Position numbers and translations under genes: made by a program. From Symbiodinium natans (taxonomy: Eukaryota; Sar; Dinophyceae; Suessiales; Symbiodiniaceae), in NCBI GenBank assembly GCA_905221605.1, contig CAJNDS010000364.1, positions 62,001 through 126,000 of the forward strand: DNA of 64,000 bases. The letters run 5' to 3'. The stretch's first letter is position 1. Every line of letters starts with the position of its first letter. Under the pieces are notes generated by a model. It did not search any database and was not told the origin of the DNA. It saw nothing but the letters and a program-made list of their open reading frames with translations. Shown in pieces: positions 47,253 to 57,985 of the stretch.

Positions 47253-47357
47253 TGGGATATTGCGAAGATAGGGGACCCCCAATGTTGATCCCCAAATAGT
47301 AGGCACCCATAGGGACCCCTTCACAACAAGGACCCCCACAAACGGTCGTACGCCCGT
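47253..47357. mobile_element. Family-1 element
   Basis: Forward orientation; TTGCGAAGATAGGGGACCCC at the left, CCCCAAATAGTAGGCACCC in the middle; the right end is diverged (GTCGTACGCCCGTGG). Confidence 0.7.
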
Positions 47358-47946
47358 GGCTCAATTGCGGCCCGGGCTCTGGCGTTCTGGAAATTAATTG
47401 CGCCACGAATCGTGGCTGGGTCAGCTCCTTTTTGGCGCCAAGCGCCTTGAGCCTACATCACATCTGGGGCGCGGCGAAAGCAAACCTTGAGTTCTGCGTT
47501 CAGCGCTCACAAGCATGCTGACATCTGCTGCAGAGACTGCCGACAAGCTCCTGCGAGGATCACAAGCATAGCAGGACGTCGACCACGTGTACGGGACTCC
47601 CTCGCGACCCTTCCTCGCTTGCGACCCATGCGCAACAGGGCTCCGACATTGCGCGCGCTCTACGCGTTGGAGGGCGTCAACGCCCACCTTTGGCCTCGGA
47701 ACGCAAGGCCCAGCAGCTGACTGCTTGTGCCAGAAGTCGAGGTGAGAAAGCCAAGGACGGCATCATAAACCCATAGACATCGCAAACCACGTACTTCGTC
47801 CGTTGATGAGGACTGGTTGCCCTTCCCTCTTTTCATCTTCCGGGCGCCGGGCGTCTGAAGTCCAGGGCACAGTCAGCAGTTGATACCCCCTGAGTGCCCC
47901 TTTCTTCTGACATGCGAGAGCCAGAGGATGCGGAGATACGACTACA

Positions 47947-48018
47947 AGCAAACCCTAAATTTTGAACCCGAAATCCTAAACCCTTAAACCTAAACCTGAA
48001 CCCTAAACCTTAAACCCG
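47947..48018. repeat. Degenerate CCCTAAA array
   Basis: CCTAAAC and CCTTAAA variants. Confidence 0.85.
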
Positions 48019-48659
48019 ATTTAGATGGAGTAAGCAGGCAAGGCAATCATACCATGCAGAGGCCCAGCTCCTCCGAAAAGCGCCCCTGCCACCCTCCCTA
48101 TCTCTCATCATTTGAGGCTTCTTCTTTTGTTTGGAGACTCTCTCTCGTCTCTCCGCTCTCTCTATTCTCTCTCCTCCTTTTCCTCTGTTTCACTGGCGCC
48201 GATGCTGTCCGAGCGTTGCTTGGCTTGTGGAACAGGCATTTGCTCTTCCGTGACGTCTCCCGTCGCCTTGGCGCAACAAGGTCGAATTTGAAGAGCTGCA
48301 GCACTCAGCTGTACATGCTCGGCCTGAGCATAGGATGCTCCCAGCGAACCAACGGCACGCCGCAAAATGTTAAGATGAGATTTTGCACCTTCACATAAGA
48401 CAGATACCACCATCACGACTTTCTGGCAGGCGCCAGGTGAAACTGGACTTGTCGAGCCAGTCTCTGAGACATGCAAACTCAACACCTGCTCTTGGATCCA
48501 TGGGAGACGTGCTCCTACGCCCTTACACCCACCCCTACGTCTATATAGAGGCATCTGTGCAACACAGAGATATTCCTTCACAAGGCTAAAGCCGTCGCAT
48601 GTTGTGGTGTGTATAAGATGATGCACTTCCAGCTTCCCCCCCATCGCGAACAGATGGTC

Positions 48660-51600
48660 TCACATAATGGTGTCGATGAGAGCGCTCTGCATGCCTGTCG
48701 GCACTTTCCCATCAATGAAGAGAACACCACCCTAAACCCTAAACCCTAAACCCGAAACCCTAAACCCTAAACCCTAAACCGCAGAAGGCGCTCCTGCACC
48801 TGCACTCTGCAGCTTGAAGATGCTCTCCAGGACCTACACCGCAGACTCCAGAAATGGCGGATGCAAACTCTGTCTGTACTGGGGTTGTCACCCCAATCTC
48901 AGTCGCGGTTGTGTCCATGCCTCAGATTGTCTGAGGCCCCCAACTGCAAAGGAGGCGCAAGCAAAGTCTGGATCTCTTCCAGGTTCTTCCCAAGGTCTGA
49001 ACCACAAAATGCAGCCCAGTCATTTGCAACTACGCCAGCACCGATGATGTCCTGCACACCCAGGGGAATGGAAAAGTCCGGACTGATGGCGGGCATTGAA
49101 CACGACAAGCACGTCGGCAAAATCACCATCAGTGCAGGACCTAAGGCAGCGGCAGAACCACGGTTCACAGTGCCAGCAGTGAGGGGCACCTGCCCAAAGC
49201 AATCACAAAACCATTCATCGTATCAGGCACGGTGAGGGGGAGGTTGATACAGACGGTGTGTGTGGGTTGCGGGGCTTGGTGGCCAGTCGCTGCAAAATGC
49301 CTCAATCAAAAGGTCAGCACAATCACACGTCCAAACATGATTCAACATGTTTTGGCAGGCCTGAATGAGTTGCGAAAGCTCCTCCTGCCAGGTGTCGCAC
49401 ATTCTTGCCGGGCCGTGGTGGTAGTTTCTCACACGCGCTTGTCTTTTGTGGCTGCTCCCTAAGACATACTGTATCTCTACCAAACTGGAGGCTGCAACAA
49501 TACGGCCCAAGACACCATGTCTTGCATGGGCGTCCGCGCGTGTACAAGGCCGCCCTGGCATGGGAGATGCCGAAAAATCGTCTCAAGGTCACATTCGCAC
49601 AGAACTGTCAGATGCACATGGTTGAGTAAATGGGTTTTATGTTTGGATATGCATATATATATATATATATACATAATATATAAATTCTTCCGAGTTTTTC
49701 TCAACAGTCAACACTTTAGCTGCAAAACCGAGGACAACGAAAGCTAGCCTGGAGTCTGGGCGACACACTGGCTTTATGCAGCCATTCCAGGACCCCATCT
49801 TCCCCCCTTTCCGCCCGGCACCCTTCTTGACACCCTAAACCCCAAACCCTAAACCTTAAACCCTAAACCCTAAACCCGCGTCTTCTTCCTTCACAGTTTA
49901 CGCAATATACACTACCAACGATCCCACGCCTCTTCCTCCTCCTTATCCTCCTCTCCTCCTCCCATCTTGCCTTCCCCCATTCCTCTTCTTCTTTTCCATC
50001 TGGCCTTTCTATGTTACACACGTAATACGATATCATATATGTTACAGACGCTATGTACCCTATGACCCCTGTACCCTGTGTACCCTATGTACCCTGTGTA
50101 CCCTATGTACCCTATGTACCCTACGTACCCTATGTACCCTATGTACCCTATGTACCCTATGTACACAAAAGAAACCCTACACACTTTACATGTACACGAC
50201 TTTTGTTTCGAAACACCAAATTTCCACAAGATTTGAGCAACATGTTCGTACAGTTCCGCCCCGTACGCCCATGCTAAAAACCCAGACAGGGGAGTTGGCA
50301 GACATGCTCTCATACAGATCGCAATCTGGCCTCAAGAGCTATCCAAAAACACGCGATTGGTAGGAAACGGACGCGCGAATGGCAGATTCTGAGCAACACG
50401 CGCTCACGGAGACTGCGATCCAGGTCCGCGGTGCTCTCCAAAACACGCGCTTGAGACAAGAAGATGTAGGAACACACTCATACAGACCGCGACCGCGACC
50501 TATAGCTCAAGATCCGTGCGTAACCCCAATCATACCCCACGGGTGTTATTGATAGTATTGTATGTAATCGTCTATGTTACCCGTCACCCGTTTTACGGTA
50601 TATTTTGAGCAACACGCGCTCACAGAGACCGCGATCCAGGTCCACGGAGCTCTGCTCTCCAAAACACGTGCTTGATACAAAACGACGTACGAAGACGTGC
50701 AAACGGCGAGCTACTGCTCAAGACCGCTGCAGATCCAAAGGTCAAAGGTCGCATATTCAAGAGTGACCACCCCCTTTTTCCTCGAAACTGCCAGTTGTTT
50801 TGCAACTCTGAAGGGTTTGTCTGGTCCACCTGCTAAAGCAGAGACTACGCTTAAGCCTAGCTACGCTAGCTTTTGTGATCAGTGTGAAAATACATATATA
50901 TTGTACACATATGTGGGATGGTTTATATTGTTGTTAATGAAGAGTCTGTATTCGGTTTATATATGTATATATATATATAGGTGAGTGTATCAATGGGGTG
51001 TCCTTCTGGGGACTTCAAATAGAAAACCATCTACTTCATGCACGTACAGTATATGCTTACTTATCCGTTTATTACAAATACACATGTACTGTATCACATG
51101 TACATATGCATATGCACCTACATAAACGTTTATATACATATACATACACATACACAAACAGGTGGCATGAAAGTGTTCGAAGCGGTGCTCACAGCATCAG
51201 CCATTAGCCTAACATCCTTTGCAACGGCCGTATAGTGGCATACCCTAAACCCTCAAACCCTAAACCCTGAAACGCAAAACCCAAACCCTAGCCCCTAAAC
51301 CTTTGAAAGAAGCTTTGCAAACATGGCCTGGTTTGTCAGCACACCTCAGATGTCAGCTATCTTGCAAGGCCACGGAGTGACTTGTATGGCCAATAGCCAT
51401 CCCGCACAGCAAACAGACTCAAAAAATACGACGTCCGACAGATGTTATCGTCTCCAGTTTCGGGTCCGGACCGCGTCAGCCTCCCCAACACAAAGGAACC
51501 GCCCAGACCACAACCATCCCGGGCCACTGTCTGCCCTTTCCTGATTCTGTCGTGGCAAGCTACTTGGAGGTTCATGGTACTTATTAACCAAGTATAACTG

Positions 51601-53427
51601 CACCTACAACTGTACTTACAACCATATTAGGGAAGTTACAGGGGCTTATAAGTTGGTTATAGGTGCAGTAATAAATGGTTCATAAGTACCATGAACCTCC
51701 AAGTACCCTTCCACTGGCTCAGGGTTGCCTTGCTGTTGGTCACGCAAGAATGCAATGCCGAGAACCCAGTTTTTAAGGGGCGGTCCGCATCTATGGCTTT
51801 GGCACCCGATGTACAAACTACGTCAGCTACCGTTAGCCCCAAGTCGCGTCGTAGACACTTCGGACGGGCCCGGAGTGAGCGGGAGGGGGGGAGGCCCTAA
51901 ACCCTAAACCCTAAACCCTGAACCCTAAACCCTAAACCGGGTGAGGGAGGCGCGGCACTCTTGAATCGGAAGGCATCCAGGCGAACCAAACAGATTGCTT
52001 GCGGACAAGCTGCAGTAGCTGCCTACGAGAACGTTCTGCGCAACGGTTGCTCTGAACACATCAACCTGGCGCAAACACAAGCAAAACATGGGGCGCTTAC
52101 GAAAGTAAGGGACCCCAAAAAAGAAACCAAATAGTCTTATAATTGACCCCAATAAGCTACCCCCAATTTCGGAAACCCCCCCCAAAATGGCATCTGAACA
52201 TGCCTCTGCCCTTCGGGACATTTCGGGACATCCGCCGGCCTTCAGTGTGTCAGCAATCACTTCCTCGGTCTCCCGATCCAGATCTGTGTGCACCAGCGCT
52301 ACCTGCCATCTGCTTTAGGGTTTAGGGTTTAGGTTTTAGGGTTTAGGGTTTCGGGTTTAGGGTTTAGGGTTTAGGGTTTAGGGTTTTGCCCCTCAAAAAG
52401 CTCTCGCAGCGCTTCTTGTTCTCCTCCGAGTTCTCTTCAACATGGCGCAAGCGCGTAGTCGTTGCAGGCGATGCAGTTGCCAAGAGCTGACAGGCGCTCC
52501 TCAACCTTCTGGACCTCGGAGGCACGTAGAAGCCGTTACAAAGCCCTGGCGCTGCAAAATCAACAGCGCCAAAACAGCTCTCCAGAGATGGGCTCTGGAC
52601 TCGAATGCCCTCCGGCAGGTGATTTCTAAGATGTGCCAGCTCCTGTTGAACACAAAAATCTGCTGAAAATGCGGGAACGCACAAGCATGAAGACAGGCAC
52701 GTGCTATCACCTTGACAGGAGGCACACGGGGCACCTGGTCAGTCGTGATGCTTGGCACTAGAAGCCCGTGGCGGTTGCCAACTGTGACCTGACGGGCTCA
52801 CAAGGCTGACAGGACAGCGGCCACTGCCAAGCTCTGAGGACTGGACTCTACCACAAATCCTGGTTCCTGGAGAGCAGTTCACGACAAGCCGGAGCCTTTC
52901 ACAAGAGCCTGAGTCGCCCAAGAGGGCAAGAGTTTCTCACGTTTCCCCCCCCCCATCGAAGATGCTGCTGTGTTGTGTGTTTCCATTGGTAGAAGTTGCA
53001 ACAAAGGCGGAGTGGTGACTTACTTTCCTTGCGCACACACCAGGTTGAAATAGGGGTCTCTAGGTCGTTAGCTAAACTGACCTTTTCCGGACTCCCTCTG
53101 CGGACCTTGAACCCCCAAGCGAGGTGGTCGCCGTGATAGTCGTTTCAAGTCCGAAGCGCGTGAATCAGTGAAGGCAAGACTGACTCTTCTTGCATTTGCA
53201 GTGAAGCTTCTAGCATGAGACTATCGGGAAGGAGTCATGCGACCCTTCAAGGCACCACACGAGCTTCTGCAGATGCACTGATCATCTTCGGTCGGGAGTT
53301 TGTCAAGGCATGGGGCCCTTGCAACGCACTGAGGCATTCCTGATCAGAGCCCTGGGTCCGGCTACGCTCATGCTGGCAGTCCTCCGATAGTGGCGTGAAC
53401 CACTGGAATGTGCTTCGACAGCTCTGC
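48660..53427 (-). CDS. EIF6: Translation initiation factor 6 (eIF6), fragmented over about 4.8 kb
   Basis: eIF6 binds pre-60S ribosomal subunits and stops premature 40S joining. Exons matched to the family: 53427-53382 (HIPVVHATIGG), 52866-52847 (TRICGR, 20 nt microexon), 52788-52735 (VTVGNRHGLLVPSITTDQ), 52642-52595 (ELAHLRNHLPEGIRVQ), 52505-52455 (VEERLSALGNCIACNDY), 52302-52240 (VALVHTDLDRETEEVIADTL), 52065-52003 (VDVFRATVAQNVLVGSYC), 49384-49361 (EELSQLIQ, 24 nt), 49189-49154 (VPLTAGTVNRGS), 49051-48998 (DIIGAGVVANDWAAFCGS), about 48897-48859 (TTPVQTEFAS), 48833-48804 (VLESIFKLQS), 48731-48660 (ends SALIDTIM, TGA). Missing: the N-terminal 40-50 residues and the short VHPKT-type exon between 52003 and 49384. 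Joins around 48834-48998 and after 52595 are uncertain. Donors are mostly GC. Confidence 0.92.
48731..48779. repeat. CCCTAAA array at an eIF6 splice acceptor
   Basis: Seven units, one CCCGAAA; gene-sense TTTAGGG. Confidence 0.95.
48732..48803 (-). other. eIF6 last intron whose acceptor is inside a telomere-like array
   Basis: 72 nt, GC donor after KLQS. The array 48731-48779 occupies its 3' two thirds, and the acceptor is the TTTAG of the last repeat unit (48736-48732). The exon begins with the GG left over from TTTAGGG, encoding GGVLFIDG. Confidence 0.75.
49833..49877. repeat. CCCTAAA array
   Basis: Six units; inside the span of eIF6. Confidence 0.9.
50053..50163. repeat. 9 bp minisatellite TACCCTATG
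   Basis: About twelve units; inside the span of eIF6. Confidence 0.92.
50284..50720. repeat. Diverged repeat, three units
   Basis: GAGCAACACGCGCTCAC and GCGATCCAGGTCC recur at about 50382 and 50606; a weaker copy near 50310. Confidence 0.7.
51242..51302. repeat. Degenerate CCCTAAA array
   Basis: Inside the span of eIF6. Confidence 0.82.
51561..51705. mobile_element. Family-2 inverted-repeat element (reference copy)
   Basis: 145 bp. Left arm TACTTGGAGGTTCATGGTAC continues about 44 bp to CTGCACC and its reverse complement closes the element (ATGAACCTCCAAGTA) with few mismatches. Flanking TA on both sides could be a TA target duplication. Confidence 0.85.
51895..51938. repeat. CCCTAAA array
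   Basis: Six units, 65 bp downstream (gene sense) of the eIF6 exon ending at 52003. Confidence 0.92.
52066..52239 (-). other. eIF6 intron carrying a family-1 element
   Basis: 174 nt GC-AG intron between exons ending IADTLK and starting VDVFRATV. Element copy 52087-52184 makes up more than half of it. Confidence 0.8.
52087..52184. mobile_element. Family-1 element in an eIF6 intron
   Basis: Forward orientation, ATGGGGCGCTTACGAAAGTA to AATTTCGGAAACCCCCCCC; interior GACCCCAATAAGCTACCCCC. The GGATCC core is lost. Confidence 0.8.
52303..52454 (-). other. eIF6 intron with a telomere-like array
   Basis: 152 nt GC-AG intron between exons ending ACNDY and starting VALVHTDL; TTTAGGG repeats at 52315-52386 (CCCTAAA in gene sense). 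Confidence 0.8.
52315..52386. repeat. TTTAGGG array in an eIF6 intron
   Basis: About ten units, including TTTCGGG. Confidence 0.95.
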
Positions 53428-54043
53428 CTGCATTGGAAGAATGTCCGCTTTAGCTCCAACCCCAGGGCCACAGCGCATGAGATGTCCGCTCTTTCGTCTC
53501 GATGGGTGCTGTTCCCATGAGCTCAAACATTAAAACTTGATTGGAGGCTCTTCCAACCGAGCCTCAGGCAACTGGCAGCTCTGTCAAGTACATGCGATAG
53601 GCCCATGACGGCCCATGCCATGCGGGCTGTGCCTGCAGTTGTCTGAGGCTGTCTGTACATCCGCACTCGCTGTGTCAGCTGGACAGCGTTTTGCTGGCAG
53701 TGCGTCAGCGGCTTAACAAGCCGGTCTGCATCCTGGCACTAAGCACCCAACACAACTTGTAGAGGAGCAAAGATACTTTCCTTATACACTTCTTTGCCTT
53801 TAAGGAACATGTTTTGGCAACCGCCAAGAATGTCAGGATGCCAGCGACTCAACGTCTCTAAAGTCTATACAGCATTATACAGATCTACTCAGCCCTACTC
53901 CAGCGATGGTAGGTCTACAAGTGGAAGGTGGCGGTGGAAATGTTTTGGGCGGTCCAACCGCGGCTGCTCAGAACTCTTCCACCTCCAAACTGCAGTCACC
54001 ATACTCGCCTGCCCGGGTCCACTCTTCACTGCAGCAGAGAGCC

Positions 54044-54237
54044 CAATGAAACTCACTAGCTCAGAGGTCTTAGCTGCATCATTGCAGGTGATTGCTCTTT
54101 TGGTGGCTCTGCTCTCTCTCTGCCCTCGTCTCTCTGCCTTTCGAATAGCTCCGTCCCTTTCCTCGTCTGCCACCACGGCGCTTGGGAGGAGCGGCCTCAG
54201 AATCTCAGAATCCACGGCGAAACAACAAGCGTGCTAG
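54044..54237 (+). CDS. Plus-strand frame with a leader-like start (doubtful)
   Basis: From ATG at 54044 the frame encodes a short polar start, a hydrophobic stretch (SLQVIALLVALLSLCPRLSA), then F and a Ser/Thr/Ala-rich segment, as in dinoflagellate plastid leaders (signal peptide, then a transit peptide starting with Phe). No mature protein follows. The opposite strand is also open. If real it would be the only plus-strand gene here. Confidence 0.2.
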
Positions 54238-55340
54238 ACATGCTGTCTTTCAAGGAATTTCTGTGGCAAAAAAAGGGCACTAGCGATGGCCTGAAAACAA
54301 CAAAAACGTGGTGCTTCTCTCACTCCACGCTGGGCCTTGGCATCATCTACGCCGGGAGGAGTTCGAGATTCAGGCGCCATGTCAATGAAATCATCTGACG
54401 TCAGCACGAGACTTGTTGCAAGTCTCAAGCTCATGACACAACACGTGAAAGCAGGCGGAGGTTGGACAAAGTATTCTTGGCTGCTGCTGCGGATTTGATG
54501 TTGCTCACTGGCCTGACGATGGCAATGTCGCAACTTGAAAGGGCTGGAGCCCTTTCAAGAGCCCGAAGGAGCCAAAAGTAGTACCTGGGCCATTGGGGGC
54601 AACAGCACGTGCAAGCCTTTGGGGCGTCAGTCCGGGCCTCCAAAAACCCTGACATGACTTTTCAAGGGGGTCCAAATCTTCCAAACTTTTTTCGGTTTTT
54701 GGTTGAGGGAAAAGGAAGGGAAGTGGATGTTTCTGTTTTGGGGTTTTGCATAGGAAAACAAAGGCGGTTTTGCATCGTTCCATGTCCAAGCTGACACTCT
54801 TACTTTGCCCAGGTCAAAAAATAGTTTCTCGCCCAATACCCCAATCGAGTTCTGCAGGTAAACCTTTAATTGGCTTTCCTGCATACCCTCTTGGTTGCTA
54901 TTTCTACGGTTGAATGGAAAGCCCTCCTACTTCACATTTTAGCGTTTCCCAATGCGGTGACTGCCAATGGGGTGAGGCGGAAGCGCTGCGGGGTCCGCAA
55001 CACGTTGAGGGAGTCATTATTTGGCAATATGTCTACTTTTCAATCAGCAGGAAGGCGGTCCCTTTGAAGACTGCTGATTGCTTGGGTTTTGTCACCCTGG
55101 AATTCTCATCCGTGTTGCGTGGCCTTCTCTTCACCGAGGTGAGGAAGGAGGTCAAGCAGAAAGCGCCATAGGTAGAGGTTGGTGGCAAAGGCCTCCTCTT
55201 CGTACCCGCGACTCTGGTGAGCCCTGTCTCTCCCCATTGCTCACTGGAAGCGCCTCCGCCGGAAATTCAAGGTTGATCCCCCTATGGCAGACCAATTTTA
55301 GTAGGAGCCTTTTTCCTCGGGCCTCGGGCGAGGTTTGCTG

Positions 55341-55490
55341 TCATGAACTGAAGCCGTTGAGGATGGCACTGTCGACGGCTTCCAAGACGTCCTCCTTAAA
55401 CACCACGGCGGTTTGTTGCCGGTCACGGCAAAGGCTCATGGTTCTATTGATACACAAGGCCAACTCCAGCGCTCTGCCCATTGGAGATTG
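55341..55490 (-). CDS. Probable terminal coding exon, unidentified
   Basis: 49 codons and TGA after an acceptor CCGCAG: begins QSPMGRALELALCINRTM, ends LEAVDSAILNGFSS. Composition and lack of stops look coding. It is the next minus-strand exon after the Gln-rich block and may be its end. Confidence 0.45.
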   Translation of the reverse strand, partial: QSPMGRALELALCINRTMSLCRDRQQTAVVFKEDVLEAVDSAILNGFSS

Positions 55491-55555
55491 CTGCGGGTAC
55501 CCAAACGGTGAGTGGCTCCAATGTCCGTTGACTTAGCGACGCTCCGCGGGCTTCT

Positions 55556-55800
55556 TTGGGAGTGGGCACTCCAAGGACACCCGGCGCGACTCTCTGTGCG
55601 CTTGGGCACTCCAGGACATACTCCAGGAGCTCCGGCCGGGTTTAGGGTTTAGGGTTTAGGGTTTAGAGTTTAGGGTTTAGGGTTCACAGGCGCAGGAGAC
55701 CGGGCTGGACACCCGGCGAGGAGGCGAGGAGGCGAGGAGCATGGTTGACTCAAAATCGGCCGACCCCACTGCGAGGGTGGGGAACAAGGGAACAAGCGAA
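55556..55800. repeat. Second GGGCACTCC minisatellite locus, interrupted
   Basis: GTGGGCACTCCAAGGACAC, TTGGGCACTCCAGGACA, then the array 55639-55684, then a flank with TGACTCAAAATC and GCGAGGGTGGGGAACAAG that matches the flank at 22740-22795. Confidence 0.75.
55639..55684. repeat. TTTAGGG array inside a minisatellite
   Basis: Interrupts the GGGCACTCC-type repeat that is uninterrupted at 22560-22770. Confidence 0.9.
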
Positions 55801-56019
55801 ACAACCCAAAAAGCTCAACAACTACCCCCAAAACAAAAAGAATCCCCACCCTCCCAAGATCTTGTCTAAGCACAGACCATGGCTATGTGGCCTGCGATTT
55901 GCTACCAGGGAGTGTGGGACTTCTGCTTGCAAAGTCCAAGACACCAGACAAAATCCATAACCCACTTCATTGTCAGCTCTTTTCTGCATGGTGCAGAAGT
56001 GTTGGACGAAATGCTGCCC

Positions 56020-56903
56020 AGGGACTGGCAAGCGCAAGTTGTTGCTGCAAGGCCAGTGTAAGCATCTTGTTCTGCTGCTGCTGCTCCAAGATCTCCTGCG
56101 TCTGCTGCACGTCTAGGTGGAGCATGACTAAATACAACATCTCTAGACTCTAAACGTGCATATTCTGCACAAGCACACAGACACTTGCACATACTCAAAA
56201 AACAACGAAGACAGACATGCATACATTACATACATGCATTCATACATGCATGCATGCATGCATATATGCATACATGCATACACGCATACATGCATACACG
56301 CATACATGCATACATGCATACATGCATACATGCATACAAGCATACATGCATACATGCATACATGCATACATTCATACATGCATACATGCATACATGCATA
56401 CATGCATACACGCAGACATACATATGCACATACACATGCACAGATACAGACACACATACAGGCGCACACACACACATACCCACGCACACACGCACACACG
56501 TGTACCCGGTATACAAGCACAAGAAGCTCGATGACACGTTTTTGCAACAGCCTCACACCAATGAGCAACAATAGCAAGACACGGATTCGGCTCCTGCTGC
56601 TGCTGCTGAAGCTGCTGCTGCTGAAACTGAAGCTGTTGCTGCAACTGCCTTGGTTCAACGTTCACGGTCCTACAGCCGCTATTAGGCCATCAGGCTGAAG
56701 AACGCAGCATATCAAGTGAAGTACACTTGTCCAAGCCACTGCTGATGAAGCTGATGCTGCTGATGTTGCAATTGCTGCTGCTGCTGCTGCAGCACGATTT
56801 GTTGCATCTGCGGTTTCTTGGCTTGAACAGGCTTCGCCTGCGGGGGCGCAGTTTGCTTTTGACCGTGTTGCACAGCCTTGGGTTCCGATCGTCGCGACTC
56901 CTC
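56020..56903 (-). CDS. Glutamine-rich protein, three recognised exons
   Basis: Exon 56903-56727 (59 codons; EESRRSEPKAVQHGQKQTAP, then a Lys/Pro/Gln stretch and a Q/H-rich run ending HQQWLGQ; GT donor), exon 56644 to about 56600 (LQQQLQFQQQQLQQQQQ), and an exon near 56107-56030 (QEILEQQQQNKMLTLALQQQ). The intron between the last two contains the ACATGCAT-type microsatellite. Poly-Gln proteins of this type are often transcription or RNA regulators, but no folded domain is visible. Start and end are not placed. The exon at 55490-55341 may be its C-terminus. Confidence 0.6.
56210..56500. repeat. ACATGCAT/ACACGCAT microsatellite
   Basis: 8-mer CATACATG units, then CACACA-type sequence; intronic in the Gln-rich gene. 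Confidence 0.95.
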
Positions 56904-57289
56904 CTGGCAAGCACAAGATCTTGGCAGAAAATCCGCTGCTGGACATGGCGGACCATGACTTCGCCAGGAAAGAGAGAGAGAGAGAGGGAGGCAGACAGGC
57001 ATGGAAAGATTCATGGGAAAGATTACCAGGAGGGAGTGGTAAGAGTACAAAGGAGAGTTCACAACTCACTTTGGGTGCTCCTGTGTCCCCTAGCAGATTC
57101 TAGCACTTGCAAATAAAGGAGAAAGAAGAGGAGGCTGGAATCGCAATGCGAGAAAGAAACTCCCCCCCTCCCCCCAGAAGCTCCGGAGTCGGACTTGGCG
57201 GCGACGGCGGTTGGGGCAAGCTCGTGGTGTCCAAGGGCCGAATCTCCTAAGGGCAACATTCCAGCGAACAGGGACAACAAATTGAACAG

Positions 57290-57410
57290 GCACATCATTA
57301 CATGATAACTATTACTACTATTACTCTTATGGTTATCACAATTATTTTTACTATTAGTATGGTTATTATGATTCTTATTACAATTACTACGATTTAAAAA
57401 TGAAACCATT
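57290..57410. repeat. ATTACT/ATTATT tract
   Basis: A similar ATTATG tract lies at 58090-58200. No gene between. Confidence 0.85.
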
Positions 57411-57533
57411 GTTCTTTTTTATTAGCGGTGTTTTCTGTAGCTAGATCTGCAAGAGCGGCCTCTGCAGAATGTGCGAAGTTGCACTTCGATCCAAGGGCAC
57501 CTGAGGAGGTTCCAGCGGCAACCCCCGTCGTTC

Positions 57534-57985
57534 AGGGTTTAGGGTTTAGGGTTTAGGGTGTAGGGTTTAGGGTTTAGGGTTTAGGGTTTAGGGTTTAGGG
57601 TTTAGGGTTTAGGGTTTAGGGTTTAGGGTTTAGGGTTTAGGGTTTAGGGTTAGGGTTTCGGGGTTTAGGGTTAGGGTTTAGGGTTTAGGGTTTAGGGTTT
57701 AAGGGTTTAGGGTTAGGGTTGGTTTAGGGTTTAGGGTTTAGGGTTTAGGGTTAGGGTTTAGGGTTAGGTTTAGGGTTTAGGGTTTAGGGTTTAGGGTTTA
57801 GGGTTTTGGTTTAGGGTTTAGGGTTTAGGGTTTAGGGTTTAGGGTTTAGGGTTTAGGGTTTAGGGTTTATTATTAGGGTTTAGGGTTCAGGGTTTAGGGT
57901 GTAGGGTGTAGGGTTTAGGGTTCAGGGTTCAGGGTTCAGGGTTCAGGTTTAGGGTTTAGGGTTTGGGGTTTAGGATTTAGGGTCG
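57534..57985. repeat. TTTAGGG array (about 450 bp)
   Basis: Near-perfect at first, with TTCAGGG and GTGTAGGG variants toward the right end. Confidence 0.97.

Noticed and set aside
48660-48740. A GT donor at 48662 after ALIDTI with a further exon reading LVKEYLCVAQ
   Set aside because: The TGA directly after SALIDTIM matches the natural end of eIF6, so no extra exon is needed.
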